From the NCBI GenBank assembly GCA_949346185.1, contig CASGVX010000100.1, positions 1-7,616 of the forward strand: a stretch of DNA of 7,616 bases, read 5' to 3'. Positions within the stretch are counted from its first letter, which is position 1; each line of letters starts with the position of its first letter. This DNA is from an uncultured Lachnospiraceae bacterium. GTDB taxonomy: Bacteria; Bacillota; Clostridia; Lachnospirales; Lachnospiraceae. This document shows, piece after piece, positions 6,133 to 7,616 of the stretch. The notes beneath the pieces are model-generated. The model did not search any database. It was not told where the DNA came from and saw nothing but the letters and a program-made list of their open reading frames with translations. The position numbers and the translations under genes were made by a program.

Positions 6133-7356
6133 TCATCTGATAGCATCTTCCAGCACCTCGGTCCCTCCCCATTCTACTCCAATATAGCCCCTTCTCGCAA
6201 CGGGATGCAAAGTCTGTATCCGTGGTATATTTTTCCCATCCTCATGCTTCCGCCACTGCATGAATACTCGGATTGCCGTATCCGGCTTTGGAGAAATCTT
6301 TAGCGGCATCTTTTCATCCATCAGAGACTGCTCCATAAAATGGACATCCACCGATGGATACTGCTCCATCCGGGGAAGCCAGTACAGGATAAACTCTTCT
6401 GCCTCCCGGTCAGATAGTCCCAGAATCCTTAATTTCTCTTCCAGAAACTCCTGATAATCTTTCTTCTCTACAGTAAATCCACTCTGCCAATCCTCTTTCA
6501 AGTCAGATCTCCCCTCATAATACAAGGCATAATATTCCCTCCCTTCCTCCAGCGTTTTCCCATCCTTCTGGTATACCTGCAAGGTGCCGTCTTCTTCAGC
6601 TCTCACATGCCATCCTCCATCGTAGGCGGGATACACAGAGGTAAAGTCCACATTTTCTATCTCTACATGAATATCCTGCGTCTCTTTCGGATAGAGATAG
6701 ATGACCGGCTTCTCTTCCAGCATGTCCAATCCCCTATTCTCCTTGCGAGCTTCGTAGTCTTCTCTGGCATACCCCTCCCCTTGGCGGAAAATCTCTTCCA
6801 TCTCCTCCGTTAGGGCATAATACTTATTTACCACCGGGTAATCCCTGTTATCCTGAATCTTGATGCAATCCAAATACCAAACGATTCGCAATGCCAGAGG
6901 ATCATCTGAAACATCATCCTCTGCATGCTGATACAGGCAGCACATCCCCTTCATCTTTCCTACCTTCCCCTTCTTTGCCCTCTCCTCTGATAATTCCTTC
7001 CCCACTTTCGTCTGCAGGAACTTGTCATACAATTCCAAATATCGCTGATATTCAAGGTCATCTTCATCTTCTGCTTCTTCCACTTCCCTATGCACATCAG
7101 TAGTTAACAGGCTAAAATCCATCACCTCAGAATTGCCAAAGCATCCCTCTGGATAAATGAACTCTGCCCACGAAATCTCTTTCTGCGAATAATCCATCAC
7201 CTTTGACAACTTTTTCCCTGCATCCAAAGTGGCATTTCTGTCAAATACTGCCCTCCAGCCGAGCCAGCACAGAATCAGCACCAGCACGAGAATGCCACCT
7301 CCCACTGCATGCTGCCACCTCCATGCTCTCCATCCCGCAAATTTTTTTCCCATCAT
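6133..7356 (-). CDS. membrane-anchored protein with conserved KPVIYLYP-type domain, function unknown
   Basis: This 407-residue protein has a basic N-terminus (GKKFAGWRAWRW), one membrane helix (about 16-38) and a long outside portion. The juxtamembrane part (about 40-210) is highly charged, with an acidic run near 91-101 and few recognisable features. From residue 216 there is a domain with the blocks KPVIYLYP (216-223), YPAYDGGW (242-249), YYALYYEG (275-282), EFILYWLPRM (321-330), ISPKPDTAIRVFMQW (354-368) and GYIGVEWGG (390-398). I remember this domain from many uncharacterised clostridial proteins and from some fungal ones, but know no function or accession. It is the first large gene of the sigma operon, ending a few bases before the sigma gene, which suggests a sensor or accessory role. 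Start: ATG 7356 has GAGG only 3 bases upstream, and the adjacent ATG 7353 (6-base spacer) may be the true start. Confidence 0.8.
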   Translation of the reverse strand: MMGKKFAGWRAWRWQHAVGGGILVLVLILCWLGWRAVFDRNATLDAGKKLSKVMDYSQKEISWAEFIYPEGCFGNSEVMDFSLLTTDVHREVEEAEDEDDLEYQRYLELYDKFLQTKVGKELSEERAKKGKVGKMKGMCCLYQHAEDDVSDDPLALRIVWYLDCIKIQDNRDYPVVNKYYALTEEMEEIFRQGEGYAREDYEARKENRGLDMLEEKPVIYLYPKETQDIHVEIENVDFTSVYPAYDGGWHVRAEEDGTLQVYQKDGKTLEEGREYYALYYEGRSDLKEDWQSGFTVEKKDYQEFLEEKLRILGLSDREAEEFILYWLPRMEQYPSVDVHFMEQSLMDEKMPLKISPKPDTAIRVFMQWRKHEDGKNIPRIQTLHPVARRGYIGVEWGGTEVLEDAIR

Positions 7357-7425
7357 TTACCTCATTTCTTGAATAATCATAATCAAAACGACCGCTGCCC
7401 CTTTTGATTCATTCCCAACTTTCAT
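7357..7425 (-). CDS. 22-residue leader ORF upstream of the sigma operon
   Basis: Read from ATG 7425 to TAA 7357, this ORF encodes 22 residues beginning MKVGNESKGAAVVLIMII and ending QEMR. It has the best ribosome binding site of the operon (AGGAGAGGG ending 5 bases before ATG). Its TAA abuts ATG 7356 of the membrane protein in the same frame, and the SD of that gene (GAGG) lies in its last codons. Translation of the leader could therefore couple to, or control, the next gene. The middle is hydrophobic but too short for a normal membrane span. It could be a coupling leader, a small peptide, or a former N-terminus cut off by a stop codon. Existence is inferred from the SD and spacing only. Confidence 0.5.
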   Translation of the reverse strand: MKVGNESKGAAVVLIMIIQEMR

Positions 7426-7430
7426 AAGCA

Positions 7431-7439
7431 CCCTCTCCT
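7431..7439 (-). promoter_or_regulatory. strong ribosome binding site of the leader ORF
   Basis: AGGAGAGGG on the minus strand, 5 bases before ATG 7425. It is much stronger than the GAGG serving the 407-residue protein, so most ribosomes loading on the operon mRNA would probably start at the leader ORF. Confidence 0.55.
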
Positions 7440-7468
7440 CTCGTTTCAGTTTCAATAAAAGCCTTTCT

Positions 7469-7496
7469 ATTATATATAACGAAATCAAAGCCCCAA
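7469..7496 (-). promoter_or_regulatory. possible promoter of the sigma operon
   Basis: A perfect TATAAT (7474-7469, minus strand) has a weak TTGGGG 16 bases upstream (7496-7491). Transcription would begin near 7462 and give a leader of about 37 bases before the 22-codon ORF. The -35 matches the consensus at only 3 of 6 positions, so an activator may be needed or the match may be chance in AT-rich DNA. Confidence 0.35.
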
Positions 7497-7526
7497 TGGG
7501 TGCATAAAATGGAATTTTTTTAATTA

Positions 7527-7544
7527 ATATAGACTTATATAGAC
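7527..7544. repeat. direct repeat with 10-base period
   Basis: ATATAGAC occurs at 7527-7534 and again at 7537-7544, exactly one helical turn apart. It lies about 50 bases upstream of the putative minus-strand -10 box. Such phased direct repeats can be binding sites for dimeric regulators of the OmpR type, but the AT-rich setting makes chance possible. Confidence 0.45.
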
Positions 7545-7616
7545 CAATATCGTATAATATCCTTAAGGGACTGTTAAAAAATAACTTTGCATTTTGCGTA
7601 AGCTGGAATTTTCATC

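Noticed and set aside
7443..7454. Tandem TGAAAC-TGAAAC on the minus strand, like an ECF -35 element.
   Set aside because: No CGT-type -10 lies 15-18 bases downstream. The repeat runs straight into the SD of the leader ORF, so a promoter here would leave no leader.

Overview
The window looks like chromosome from a low-to-mid-GC Firmicute, most likely a clostridial lineage close to Lachnospiraceae. I infer this from Shine-Dalgarno-led genes, the pairing of a DnaI/DnaC-type helicase loader with a long-form ribose-phosphate pyrophosphokinase, a secreted Amidase_6-type protein with a C-terminal beta domain common in gut clostridia, and an ECF sigma/anti-sigma pair typical of that group. No database search was possible, so family names come from motifs and memory.

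Left part (1-2320, + strand): a helicase-loader ATPase (24-1028) followed after a short gap by a PRPP synthase (best start 1082, end 2254). Both are housekeeping genes and probably co-transcribed. They end at a long, imperfect terminator-like hairpin (2272-2319).

Middle (2320-4318, + strand): a roughly 150-base untranslated leader with alternative hairpins precedes a gene for a secreted four-part protein (signal peptide, NlpC/P60-like amidase domain, chitobiase-C-like domain, ricin-like beta-trefoil, C-terminal beta domain; 2469-4016). A 302-base AT-rich intergenic stretch follows, closed by a perfect 13-bp hairpin with T tracts (4253-4293).

Right part (4319-7425, - strand): a compact operon convergent with the left genes. 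Transcribed right to left, it holds a 22-codon leader ORF (7425-7357) ending in TAA directly against the next ATG; a single-pass membrane protein with a conserved but uncharacterised extracytoplasmic domain (7356-6133); an ECF-type sigma factor (about 6105-5560); and a single-pass membrane protein that is very probably its anti-sigma factor (5563-4319), coupled to it by a 4-base ATGA overlap. The simplest reading is a cell-surface signalling unit in which two membrane proteins with outside domains control one sigma factor. This is the most likely place for an undescribed system here. The remaining 190 bases at the right edge are AT-rich, carry promoter-like and phased-repeat sequence, and end in a motif that may be the tip of a mobile element.
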